Assembly: GCF_020524165.1 (NCBI RefSeq)
Contig: NZ_JAIVKU010000004.1
Span: 62,001 to 126,000 of the forward strand
DNA from: Guptibacillus hwajinpoensis
Lineage (GTDB): Bacteria; Bacillota; Bacilli; Bacillales; Guptibacillaceae
Direction of reading: 5' to 3'
Length of the DNA stretch: 64,000 bases
How positions within the stretch are numbered: the stretch's first letter is position 1; each line of letters begins with the position of its first letter. A program made the translations under genes and the position numbers. This document shows positions 36,872 to 44,939 of this stretch, in pieces. The notes under the pieces are model-generated. The model made no database searches. It was not told the origin of the DNA and was given only the letters and a program-made list of their open reading frames with translations.

Positions 36872-37804
36872 ATGAAGAAGTTCAAGAGCTTAGCAATTAT
36901 GTTTACTTTCGTTTTAGTAATGGGAGTACTTGCTGCTTGTGGCGGCGGAAATGAGAATTCTTCTAATTCATCTAATGGTAACGGTGGCGAAGAAGGATCA
37001 TCAGAAGCTGTATCAGGTTCTATTATCGTAGGTGGATCAAGTGCACTTCAACCTCTAGCAGCAGCTGCAGTTGAACAATTCCAACAAAATAACCCAGATG
37101 CTCAAATTGACGTTCAGGGTGGCGGTAGTGGTACTGGCCTTTCTGAAGTTGCAGCTGGTAATTTCGATATTGGTAATGCGGACTACTTCGCTGAGTCAAA
37201 AGAAGGTATTGAAGCAAGTGAGCTTGTTGATCATAAAGTAGCAGTTGTAGGTATGACTGCAGCGGTAAATGCTGAAGCTGGCGTTACTGACATTTCTAAA
37301 GAAGACCTTATTAAAGTATTTACTGGTGAAGTGACTAACTGGAAAGATGTTGGCGGAGAAGATATGGAAATTCAACTAGTTAACCGTCCTGATGGTTCTG
37401 GTACTCGTGCAACATTTAATGAATTTGGTCTAGATGGTGCTACTCCAGCTGAAGGAATTACAGAAGATTCTTCAAACACTGTGAAAAAGATCGTTAATGA
37501 TACTCCGGGAGCTGTAGGTTACCTTGCTTTCTCTTACTTCGATGATAGCTCTGATTCAAATGTAAAGAAAATGGCTATTGACGGCGTTGAAGCTACTGAT
37601 GAGAACGTAACAACAGGTGATTTCCCAATCTGGGCTTATGAGCACATGTATACGAAAGGTGAGCCAGAAGGTCTTGAAAAAGCATTCCTTGATTACATGA
37701 TGAGCGACGAAGTTCAAACTTCACTTGTACCTGACCAAGGCTACATCCCTGCAAGCAAAATGAAAGTTGAACGTGACGCTGAAGGTAATCAATCAGATCT
37801 ATAA
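36872..37804 (+). CDS. pstS: Phosphate-binding lipoprotein PstS
   Basis: 310-residue substrate-binding protein of the high-affinity Pst phosphate ABC transporter. Signal peptide with lipobox LAAC (Cys at about residue 23), a Ser/Asn/Gly-rich linker, then the phosphate-binding loops IIVGGSSALQPL, GGGSGTGLSEVAAG and RPDGSGTRATFNEFG. The ATG at 36872 follows GGGGG by about 11 bases; the longer reading from 36821 would disrupt the signal peptide. Confidence 0.96.
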   Translation: MKKFKSLAIMFTFVLVMGVLAACGGGNENSSNSSNGNGGEEGSSEAVSGSIIVGGSSALQPLAAAAVEQFQQNNPDAQIDVQGGGSGTGLSEVAAGNFDIGNADYFAESKEGIEASELVDHKVAVVGMTAAVNAEAGVTDISKEDLIKVFTGEVTNWKDVGGEDMEIQLVNRPDGSGTRATFNEFGLDGATPAEGITEDSSNTVKKIVNDTPGAVGYLAFSYFDDSSDSNVKKMAIDGVEATDENVTTGDFPIWAYEHMYTKGEPEGLEKAFLDYMMSDEVQTSLVPDQGYIPASKMKVERDAEGNQSDL

Positions 37805-37841
37805 TATAATTGTAATAAGTTTTAAATAGGAAACATTAATA

Positions 37842-37891
37842 GGGTTGGCTCTGTATCCTGGTTCTTAAAAAACCAGTGTGGGGGTCAGCCC
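37842..37891 (+). promoter_or_regulatory. Stem-loop between pstS and pstC
   Basis: Outer arms GGGTTGGC (37842-37849) and GTCAGCCC (37884-37891) enclose an inner CTGGTT/AACCAG stem. There is no T tract. Such intergenic hairpins usually stabilise the upstream message or limit read-through, raising PstS over the permease. Confidence 0.65.
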
Positions 37892-37919
37892 GTTTCCCAT
37901 GATAAATAGGAGGATCGCT

Positions 37920-38858
37920 ATGTCTAACATTAATCATTCTTCAACCTCCAGCTCAACTCATCGACTAATCAAAAATAAAAATGGGTCAGTTAAAAGAAAT
38001 GAGTTAAGAGGGAAAGTTGTAGTATATTCTTGCGCAGCTTTAATTATTATCGCTACGATCGCAATTACCTTGTTTTTAACAATAAAAGGGCTACAATCCT
38101 TTATCGTAAATGGTGTGAATGTAGGTGAGTTCTTAACAGGTCTAACGTGGAGTCCTTCAGGAGAAGGGGACGTGTCTTATGGAGCATTCCCATTTATATT
38201 CGGATCTTTCTCGGTAACATTCCTTGCTGCGTTATTTGCTGCTCCCCTTGGCATTGGTAGTGCGATATTTATGACCGAGATTGCGAAAACATGGGGTCAA
38301 AAAGTATTACAACCTGTTATTGAAATACTAGTAGGAATTCCTTCGGTAGTTTATGGACTTATAGGATTAACCGTTATTGTTCCACTTATAAGAGAGCACT
38401 CCAGTGGAATAGGCTTTAGTTTATTAGCAGGTATGATTGTTGTAGGTGTTATGATTCTACCTACTGTCACAAGTATTTCTGCAGATGCACTAAAATCTAT
38501 CCCACAGGATATTAAAGATGCATCGTATGGTTTGGGCGCCACAAGATGGCAAACGATTTATAAAGTGATTCTACCAGCAGCAATGCCATCCCTCGCCACA
38601 GCTGTAGTACTTGGAATGGCGAGAGCGTTTGGTGAAGCCTTAGCTGTACAAATGGTAATTGGTAACTCAAAAGCCTTACCTGAATCGATTACAGATCAGG
38701 CGGCAACATTAACATCAATTATTACTTTAAGCATGGGACATACAACGTATGGTAGCTTGCATAATAATTTGCTTTGGTCCTTAGGGTTGATCTTACTAGT
38801 AATGTCTTATGTCTTTATTATTATTATCCGTTTTATATCCTCAAGGAGGAAAGTTTAA
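37920..38858 (+). CDS. pstC: Phosphate ABC transporter permease PstC
   Basis: 312-residue inner-membrane permease. A Ser-rich cytoplasmic N-terminus is followed by six transmembrane helices; the EAA-type loop is DIKDASYGLGATRWQTIYKVILP, which contacts PstB. ATG at 37920 after ATAGGAGG; the in-frame extension upstream runs through the hairpin and is rejected. Abuts pstA. Confidence 0.95.
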   Translation: MSNINHSSTSSSTHRLIKNKNGSVKRNELRGKVVVYSCAALIIIATIAITLFLTIKGLQSFIVNGVNVGEFLTGLTWSPSGEGDVSYGAFPFIFGSFSVTFLAALFAAPLGIGSAIFMTEIAKTWGQKVLQPVIEILVGIPSVVYGLIGLTVIVPLIREHSSGIGFSLLAGMIVVGVMILPTVTSISADALKSIPQDIKDASYGLGATRWQTIYKVILPAAMPSLATAVVLGMARAFGEALAVQMVIGNSKALPESITDQAATLTSIITLSMGHTTYGSLHNNLLWSLGLILLVMSYVFIIIIRFISSRRKV

Positions 38859-39746
38859 ATGAACAGGCGTATAAGTAATAACATTGCAACTTCAGTATTT
38901 ATTTTATGTGCTGTAGTTATGATAGCAACTCTAGTATATTTATTAGGCTATATTCTTACGAATGGTTTTGCTGAAATAGATTGGTCATTTCTAAGCTCAA
39001 ATTCTAGTTCATTCCAGGAAGGTGGAGGGATTAAGAATCAGCTATGGAATTCGTTTTATATTCTGATGATGACCATGCTATTTTCCGTTCCACTTGGCGT
39101 TCTCGGCGGTATCTATTTAGCAGAATATTCTAAGCCCGGAAAAATTACAAATGTGATCAGAACAAGTGTAGAGGTTCTTTCTTCTCTTCCTTCAATAGTA
39201 GTAGGTATGTTTGGTTTACTCGTATTTGTACAGTACATGGGGTTAGGGTACTCCATTATTGCTGGTGCTCTAGCGTTAACCGTTTTTAATTTACCAGTTA
39301 TTGTACGTGTAACAGAGGATTCGATTCGTTCGATTCCGTTAAAACAAAAAAATGCAAGTTTGGCTTTAGGTATAACACATTGGCACACTGTCAAAACGGT
39401 TCTAGTTCCAGCTGCCTTTCCAGGAATTTTAACAGGTGTGATTCTTTCAGCAGGCCGAGTTTTTGGTGAAGCGGCTGCGCTATTATTCACAGCTGGTCTT
39501 TCAACACCAAATTTGAATTTTACAAATTGGAATCCTTTTGAATCGACATCTCCGCTTAATCCATTTCGTTCAGCAGAAACGCTGTCTGTTCACATTTGGA
39601 AAGTTAACTCACAGGGGATTATGCCAGATGTTCTTGAGATTGCAAATGGGTCAGCGGCAGTTTTGATCATTTTTGTATTAATATTTAATTTATCAGCAAG
39701 AATTATTGGCGGATTTATCTTCGCTAAAATATCTGGTAAAAAATAG
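38859..39746 (+). CDS. pstA: Phosphate ABC transporter permease PstA
   Basis: 295-residue partner permease of PstC, six transmembrane helices, with the EAA-type loop PLKQKNASLALGITHWHTVKTVLVP and a large extracellular loop near residues 205-245. It starts directly after the pstC stop, with AAGGAGG inside the pstC end. Confidence 0.95.
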   Translation: MNRRISNNIATSVFILCAVVMIATLVYLLGYILTNGFAEIDWSFLSSNSSSFQEGGGIKNQLWNSFYILMMTMLFSVPLGVLGGIYLAEYSKPGKITNVIRTSVEVLSSLPSIVVGMFGLLVFVQYMGLGYSIIAGALALTVFNLPVIVRVTEDSIRSIPLKQKNASLALGITHWHTVKTVLVPAAFPGILTGVILSAGRVFGEAAALLFTAGLSTPNLNFTNWNPFESTSPLNPFRSAETLSVHIWKVNSQGIMPDVLEIANGSAAVLIIFVLIFNLSARIIGGFIFAKISGKK

Positions 39747-39759
39747 GAGTTGACGCGTC

Positions 39760-40557
39760 GTGCAAGCAAGCGATCTAGGTAAAGAAAAGAAGGAAGCGAA
39801 TGCCGTTTCCCCTTTAATGGATATTAAAAATCTAAGTGTTTTTTATGGAGAAAAGGAAGCAGTAAAGAACGTTTCAATGCCGATCGAAGGGAATAAAGTG
39901 ACTGCTTTTATTGGTCCTTCTGGTTGCGGAAAATCGACTTTATTAAGAACGATTAATCGAATGAATGACCAAATTGATAGTGCTCATTACAAAGGCGAAA
40001 TCATGTATGATGGCGTTAATCTTTTGGATAAAAAAATCGATGTGGTCTCTTTAAGAAAAGAAATTGGCATGGTGTTTCAGGAACCAAATCCATTTCCGAA
40101 ACCGATTATCACAAATTTAACCCATGCGCTAAAGTTTTATCGTACTAAAAAGAGTGAAATACAGGGTATCGTTGAGACGGCTTTAAAACAGGCGGCTTTA
40201 TGGGATGAAGTAAAAAACCGTTTGAATAGCTCTGCACAATCTTTATCAGGCGGGCAACAACAACGTTTATGTATTGCAAGAGCTCTTGCATTGAAACCAC
40301 AGGTACTTTTATTAGATGAACCAACATCTGCTTTGGATCCTATTTCTAGTGCTAAAGTAGAAGACTTAATTATTGAATTAAAGAAGCATTATACGATTGC
40401 AATTGTTACTCATAATATGGAACAGGCTGCGAGAATTTCTGATTACACTACCTTTATGTACAACGGAGAATTGATTGAGTATGGTGAGACTTCTCGGTTA
40501 TTCACAAATCCGAAAGAACAAAGAACGGAAGAATATTTAACAGGGAAATTTAGCTGA
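39760..40557 (+). CDS. pstB1: Phosphate ABC transporter ATPase PstB (first copy)
   Basis: 265-residue ATP-binding subunit. Walker [10 protein letters not shown], signature LSGGQQQR, Walker [14 protein letters not shown] and the switch His in VTHNME are intact. GTG start, with TAGGAG upstream. About half identical to the second PstB downstream by eye; B. subtilis also carries two (pstBA, pstBB). Confidence 0.95.
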   Translation: MQASDLGKEKKEANAVSPLMDIKNLSVFYGEKEAVKNVSMPIEGNKVTAFIGPSGCGKSTLLRTINRMNDQIDSAHYKGEIMYDGVNLLDKKIDVVSLRKEIGMVFQEPNPFPKPIITNLTHALKFYRTKKSEIQGIVETALKQAALWDEVKNRLNSSAQSLSGGQQQRLCIARALALKPQVLLLDEPTSALDPISSAKVEDLIIELKKHYTIAIVTHNMEQAARISDYTTFMYNGELIEYGETSRLFTNPKEQRTEEYLTGKFS

Positions 40558-40662
40558 ATCGCGAATAGTATCATTACAACTTTAAAAAAGAATGCAATCA
40601 TTGCGTTTATTATACAAGCAATCGGAAAAAATTCTTATGAAAATGTAAAGGAATGAAATCAT

Positions 40663-41418
40663 ATGGGGAATTATTCTTATGAGGTCGAGAATTTAAATCT
40701 CTGGTATGGAGATAACCAGGCACTATTTGAAGTAAGTATGAAGATTCCTTATCGTGAAGTGACGGCAATTATCGGACCTTCAGGGTGTGGAAAATCAACA
40801 TTTCTTAAAATGCTTAATCGAATGGTGGAAATGATCCCTAAAGTAAGAGTATCTGGCACGATAAAGTATAATGGTAATAATATCTTAGAAAATTATCGGG
40901 CGGAAGAGCTAAGAACGAATGTAGGAATGGTCTTTCAACATCCCAATCCATTTCCAAAGTCTATTTATGAGAATGTTATTTATGGAGTGCGAATTCAAGG
41001 TATCAGAAATAAGAAAAAGTTGGATGAAATCGTTGAAAAGAGTTTGAAGCAAGCTGCTATATGGGATGAAGTAAAGGATCGTTTGCATACAAGCGCGACT
41101 GGTCTTTCAGGTGGACAACAACAACGTATATGCATAGCTCGTGCGCTAGCTGTAGAGCCTGATGTCATTTTAATGGATGAGCCTACGTCTGCTCTTGATC
41201 CAATCTCAACTCTAAAAGTAGAAGAATTAATTCATGATTTGAAAGACAAATACACGATTGTTGTCGTTACACACAACATGCAACAGGCTTCAAGGATTTC
41301 TGATCAAACAGCATTCTTTTTAAATGGCGATCTTGTAGAATTTGATAAAACGGATAAGATTTTCTCTAATCCAATGGATAAACGAACAGAAGATTACATT
41401 AGTGGTAAATTCGGTTAA
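40663..41418 (+). CDS. pstB2: Phosphate ABC transporter ATPase PstB (second copy)
   Basis: 251-residue ATP-binding subunit with Walker [10 protein letters not shown], signature LSGGQQQR, Walker [14 protein letters not shown] and VTHNMQ. Both copies look catalytically intact. It follows pstB1 after 105 bp that contain a short palindrome but no terminator. ATG after AAAGGA. Confidence 0.95.
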   Translation: MGNYSYEVENLNLWYGDNQALFEVSMKIPYREVTAIIGPSGCGKSTFLKMLNRMVEMIPKVRVSGTIKYNGNNILENYRAEELRTNVGMVFQHPNPFPKSIYENVIYGVRIQGIRNKKKLDEIVEKSLKQAAIWDEVKDRLHTSATGLSGGQQQRICIARALAVEPDVILMDEPTSALDPISTLKVEELIHDLKDKYTIVVVTHNMQQASRISDQTAFFLNGDLVEFDKTDKIFSNPMDKRTEDYISGKFG

Positions 41419-41433
41419 TAGGAGGAATTGGAG

Positions 41434-42093
41434 ATGACGACAAGACGTTTCTTTACAGAGGAATTAAATGAATTACAGGTGAAAATCGCTGAATTAGCAG
41501 AAGATACCAAGAACGTTTTAAAGAAATCTGTTGATGCGCTATTTGAAAAAGACATCGATTCGGCACAATCCATTATAGATAATGATCACTTTTTTAATCA
41601 GAAAGAGCAAATGATCAATGAAACAGCCATGATCCTAATTGCTAAACAGCAGCCTGTCGCAACTGATCTTCGTCGTTTGATCATTGCAATTAAAATTTCA
41701 GCGGATTTAGAAAGAATGGCTGATCATGCTAAAAATATTGCGAAATCAACAAAACGATTAGGTGCTCATCATAATATCACGATCAATCCTGAAATAAGAG
41801 AAATGGCGAATCTTGCTATGGGTATGGTGGATATTGCGAGGAAAGCCTACGAAACTGAGGACATTTCACTAGCGAAAGAATTGGCTTCAAATGATGATAA
41901 GATTGATGAGAAATATGGTGAAGTGACGAGAGAGCTATTAGAAGAAACAGCTAATAATCCTCAGCAAATTCAACATATTATGCAAATGGCCTTTACCTCC
42001 AGATATATCGAGCGTTATGCAGATCACATTACGAACATTGGTGAAAGCATCTTCTATTTAGTTAAAGGTGTTTCATACGATTTAAATGACTAA
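41434..42093 (+). CDS. phoU: Phosphate signalling protein PhoU
   Basis: 219-residue helical protein that links Pst transporter state to the phosphate two-component system. The two metal-binding motifs DLERMADHAKNIAK (about residue 90) and YIERYADHITNIGE (about residue 193) mark the duplicated three-helix bundles. AGGAGG lies eight bases before the ATG at 41434; an in-frame TTG at 41428 is too close. The B. subtilis pst operon has no phoU. Confidence 0.96.
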   Translation: MTTRRFFTEELNELQVKIAELAEDTKNVLKKSVDALFEKDIDSAQSIIDNDHFFNQKEQMINETAMILIAKQQPVATDLRRLIIAIKISADLERMADHAKNIAKSTKRLGAHHNITINPEIREMANLAMGMVDIARKAYETEDISLAKELASNDDKIDEKYGEVTRELLEETANNPQQIQHIMQMAFTSRYIERYADHITNIGESIFYLVKGVSYDLND

Positions 42094-42108
42094 ATGAAAA
42101 AGCTTATT

Positions 42109-42141
42109 CCCCTGTCAGAAACTTCTGGCAGGGGTTTTTTT
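42109..42141 (+). terminator. Terminator of the pst operon
   Basis: CCCCTGTCAGAA and TTCTGGCAGGGG arms with a seven-T tail. Confidence 0.93.
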
Positions 42142-42200
42142 GTGTTCAAAATATCTTTTATTTCCCAAACGTTTCAAGGATTTGTTCTTTCATGTAAGTG

Positions 42201-42229
42201 GGATAGTTTTGTGGTTTCGGTCATAAAGA
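42201..42229 (+). promoter_or_regulatory. Possible sigma-E promoter of yqfC
   Basis: GGATAGT (42201-42207), 14-bp spacer, CATAAAGA (42222-42229). It resembles the mother-cell sigma-E pattern (ATA in the -35, CATA in the -10). The B. subtilis yqfC-yqfD pair is sigma-E dependent. The match is partial. Confidence 0.4.
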
Positions 42230-42252
42230 TTAGAGGAGAGGGGGGAGTATCC

Positions 42253-42543
42253 ATGGCAAAATGGAAGCACAATCTAAAAAGTTGGTTAACGAGGAGATTA
42301 GAGCTTCCTGCAGATGCGGTCATGGATTTGCCGCGGATCACAATGGTTGGGCAGCTGCATATCTACATAGAGAATCATCAAGGTGTTCTCAAATTCTCTA
42401 ATGATGAAGTTCGCCTTCTTCTTAAAAATGGACAATTGGTTATTAAAGGATCCGATTTTATGTTGAAAACCATCCTTCCCGAGGAAATCTTACTTGAAGG
42501 TAAAATTGAACATGTTTCCTACTTAGATAAACCTAAAAACTGA
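42253..42543 (+). CDS. yqfC: Sporulation protein YqfC
   Basis: 96-residue YabP/YqfC-family protein made in the mother cell. Conserved LPADAVMDLPRITMVGQLHIYIENH and LKNGQLVIKGSDFMLKTI. The ATG at 42253 with GGGGGAG upstream is chosen; the longer in-frame reading starts in the pst terminator. In B. subtilis yqfB is directly upstream; here the pst-phoU operon separates them. Confidence 0.93.
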   Translation: MAKWKHNLKSWLTRRLELPADAVMDLPRITMVGQLHIYIENHQGVLKFSNDEVRLLLKNGQLVIKGSDFMLKTILPEEILLEGKIEHVSYLDKPKN

Positions 42544-42588
42544 TATAAGCCTTACGATATTCTCGGGCTGACTATACGGGAGGCTGTT

Positions 42589-43776
42589 ATGAAGGAATAT
42601 ATTAAAGAACTCTTTTCTGGATATGTAAGAATCAAAGTAGTCGGGTCGTATACAGAGCTTTTCATTAATCGTTGTATTGAATATAACATTCCGATTTGGA
42701 ACATCTCACGTGTGAACAATGACACGATTCTTTTATCCCTCTATACTGCTGACATTAAACGAATCAGGCCGCATTTAAAGAGGACAAGATGTAAAGTTCG
42801 CATTACTGCTCGAAAAGGGTTTCCTTTTTTGGTGAAAAAAGTGGTCTACTCTAGAGGTTTCCTGAGTGGGATCGTCAGCTGTATTTTACTCATTTTGATC
42901 TTATCGAATATGGTGTGGTCGATCACAGTGAATGGTGCTACACCTGAAGTAGAGCATAAGTTAAAGCAAGTGGCTGAAGAACTTGGGGTGAAAAAAGGAG
43001 AATTTATATTTCAGTTGCCATCCAATCAGGAACTACAGCAGAAAATGACTGAAAGTCTTGAAGAAATTACCTGGGTGGGTGTGAAACGAAGCGGTTCAAC
43101 GTATCACTTTGAAGTCGTTCAAAAGCAATTGCCTGAAAAACAGCCTGCCTTAAATGCAAGGCACATCGTTGCGGATAAAAAAGCTATTATTACTAAAATA
43201 TATGTAGAGGAAGGCCAGGTTCAAGTAAAAGAAAATGACTATGTTAAACCTGGTCAGCTCCTCATTTCAGGATTTATTGGGAAAGAAGAAAAAAGCGAAC
43301 TTGTCCCTGCGCGAGGAGAAGTTTATGGGAAAACTTGGTACGTCACAAACGTATCTATTCCTTTAAAATCAACATTTAAAACGAATACTGGAGAAAGAAA
43401 AACAAAATTTTCTGTTGGATTTTTTGGTTTTCATCTCCCGGTTTGGGGATTTTCTAATCCGGAGTTTTCTCAATTTGAAACAATAGTACAGGAAACGAAT
43501 TTACGTTTCTTAAAATGGGAAATTCCTCTGTCCTTTCAAACAAAAGAGCTTCTCCAAACCAAAGAAGTAACAAGAGAGTATACAGAAAAGGAAGCGCTTT
43601 TGGCAGCTAGTCAGGTTAGTAGAGAAGACATTCTCAATAAAACCTCAGAAAAAGCAGAAATTAAAGAGGAAAAGATTTTGCACCATGAGGTAGAGAATGG
43701 TAAAGTAAACGTAAAGATACACTATGAAATTATCGAAGAGATTGGGAAAGACATACCGATTATTCAAGGAGATTGA
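42589..43776 (+). CDS. yqfD: Sporulation protein YqfD
   Basis: 395-residue sporulation protein of the YqfD family. One transmembrane helix (about residues 91-111, GIVSCILLILILSNMVWSI) separates a cytoplasmic N-terminal domain from a large outer domain with PGQLLISGFIGKEEKSELVPARGEV. ATG after GGGAGG. Paired with yqfC. In B. subtilis both are needed for efficient sporulation; the molecular role is not known. Confidence 0.93.
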   Translation: MKEYIKELFSGYVRIKVVGSYTELFINRCIEYNIPIWNISRVNNDTILLSLYTADIKRIRPHLKRTRCKVRITARKGFPFLVKKVVYSRGFLSGIVSCILLILILSNMVWSITVNGATPEVEHKLKQVAEELGVKKGEFIFQLPSNQELQQKMTESLEEITWVGVKRSGSTYHFEVVQKQLPEKQPALNARHIVADKKAIITKIYVEEGQVQVKENDYVKPGQLLISGFIGKEEKSELVPARGEVYGKTWYVTNVSIPLKSTFKTNTGERKTKFSVGFFGFHLPVWGFSNPEFSQFETIVQETNLRFLKWEIPLSFQTKELLQTKEVTREYTEKEALLAASQVSREDILNKTSEKAEIKEEKILHHEVENGKVNVKIHYEIIEEIGKDIPIIQGD

Positions 43777-43782
43777 GGTCTA

Positions 43783-44745
43783 TTGTCAGAATCTTATGTT
43801 GATCTTACATTACAGCTAGAAAATTCTAATGAAGCTCAAAGCTTATTTGGCCCTGGCGATGAGCATTTAAAGATAATCGAGGAAGCACTTGAAGTGTCAC
43901 TTGTGACTCGTGGAGAAGGCATATCTGTTAGAGGGAATGAAGAAAATGTAACAATGGTAAAAGAAGTTGTGCATACCCTTCACACCCTTATTAAACGAGG
44001 AGCGAGTATCTCTGGGAGAGACGTTGTTTATGCATGCCAATTAGTGCAACAGGGGATGCTTGACCAGCTTCTAGAGCTTTATCAAGAGGAAATCACTACA
44101 AATGCAAAGGGAAAGCCGATTAAGGTGAAAACACTTGGTCAGCGCCATTATGTATCGGCGATGAAAAAAACTGACCTGGTGTTTGGTATTGGACCAGCTG
44201 GAACCGGAAAAACGTATCTTGCAGTGGTTATGGCGGTAACAGCACTGAAATACAATCAAGTGAAGAAAATTGTTCTTACTCGTCCAGCAGTTGAAGCTGG
44301 AGAAAGTTTAGGCTTTCTGCCAGGAGATTTGAAGGAAAAAGTTGATCCTTATTTACGTCCATTATATGATGCCCTTCATGACGTGCTGGGTGTTGAACAA
44401 ACAACTCGTCTTATAGAAAGAGGTACGATCGAAATTGCTCCGCTGGCGTATATGCGAGGTCGTACGCTTGACGACAGTTATGTCATTTTAGATGAAGCCC
44501 AAAATACAACGTCTCAGCAAATGAAGATGTTCTTAACGCGATTAGGTTTTGGCTCAAAAATGATTATAACTGGGGATATTACACAGATCGATCTTCCAAA
44601 AGGAAAAGAATCGGGTTTAGCAGCAGCAGAAAAAATTCTTAAGCGAGTAAAAGATGTCTCATTCATTTACCTTCAGCAGACAGATGTTGTCCGCCATCCA
44701 TTAGTTCAACGTATTATTGATGCATACGAACATGAAACGAAATAA
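43783..44745 (+). CDS. phoH: PhoH family ATPase
   Basis: 320-residue PhoH-like P-loop protein. Walker A GPAGTGKTYLA (about residue 130), the helicase-like ILTRPAVEAGESLGFLPGDLKEKVDPY and Walker B VILDEAQNTT are present. N-terminal KH-like region. TTG start after TTGAGGT. Despite the name, its link to phosphate is historic; it probably acts in RNA metabolism with neighbouring ybeY. Confidence 0.93.
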   Translation: MSESYVDLTLQLENSNEAQSLFGPGDEHLKIIEEALEVSLVTRGEGISVRGNEENVTMVKEVVHTLHTLIKRGASISGRDVVYACQLVQQGMLDQLLELYQEEITTNAKGKPIKVKTLGQRHYVSAMKKTDLVFGIGPAGTGKTYLAVVMAVTALKYNQVKKIVLTRPAVEAGESLGFLPGDLKEKVDPYLRPLYDALHDVLGVEQTTRLIERGTIEIAPLAYMRGRTLDDSYVILDEAQNTTSQQMKMFLTRLGFGSKMIITGDITQIDLPKGKESGLAAAEKILKRVKDVSFIYLQQTDVVRHPLVQRIIDAYEHETK

Positions 44746-44747
44746 GC

Positions 44748-44781
44748 GAAAAAAGGTCCGTTTGAAAAACGGGCCTTTTTT
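44748..44781 (+). terminator. Terminator after phoH
   Basis: AAAAAAGGTCCGTTT and AACGGGCCTTTTTT arms around a short GAAA-type loop. Confidence 0.9.
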
Positions 44782-44939
44782 GAGCCTTATAGAAAAGGTA
44801 GCTAGTTTAAAAGAAGGCGGCACGAGATTAGCTGGATGAGGGGGTAACTTCTTTAAAGATTGTACTCCATTTATTAGGGAATTCTGATAAAATATGAAGA
44901 AGAGTAGTAGAGGCCAGAACTTATGAGGTGAAGGAAGCT

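Noticed and set aside
39760..41418. Tandem pstB genes as a recent duplication
   Set aside because: The copies differ clearly along their length, and two pstB genes are also usual in B. subtilis.
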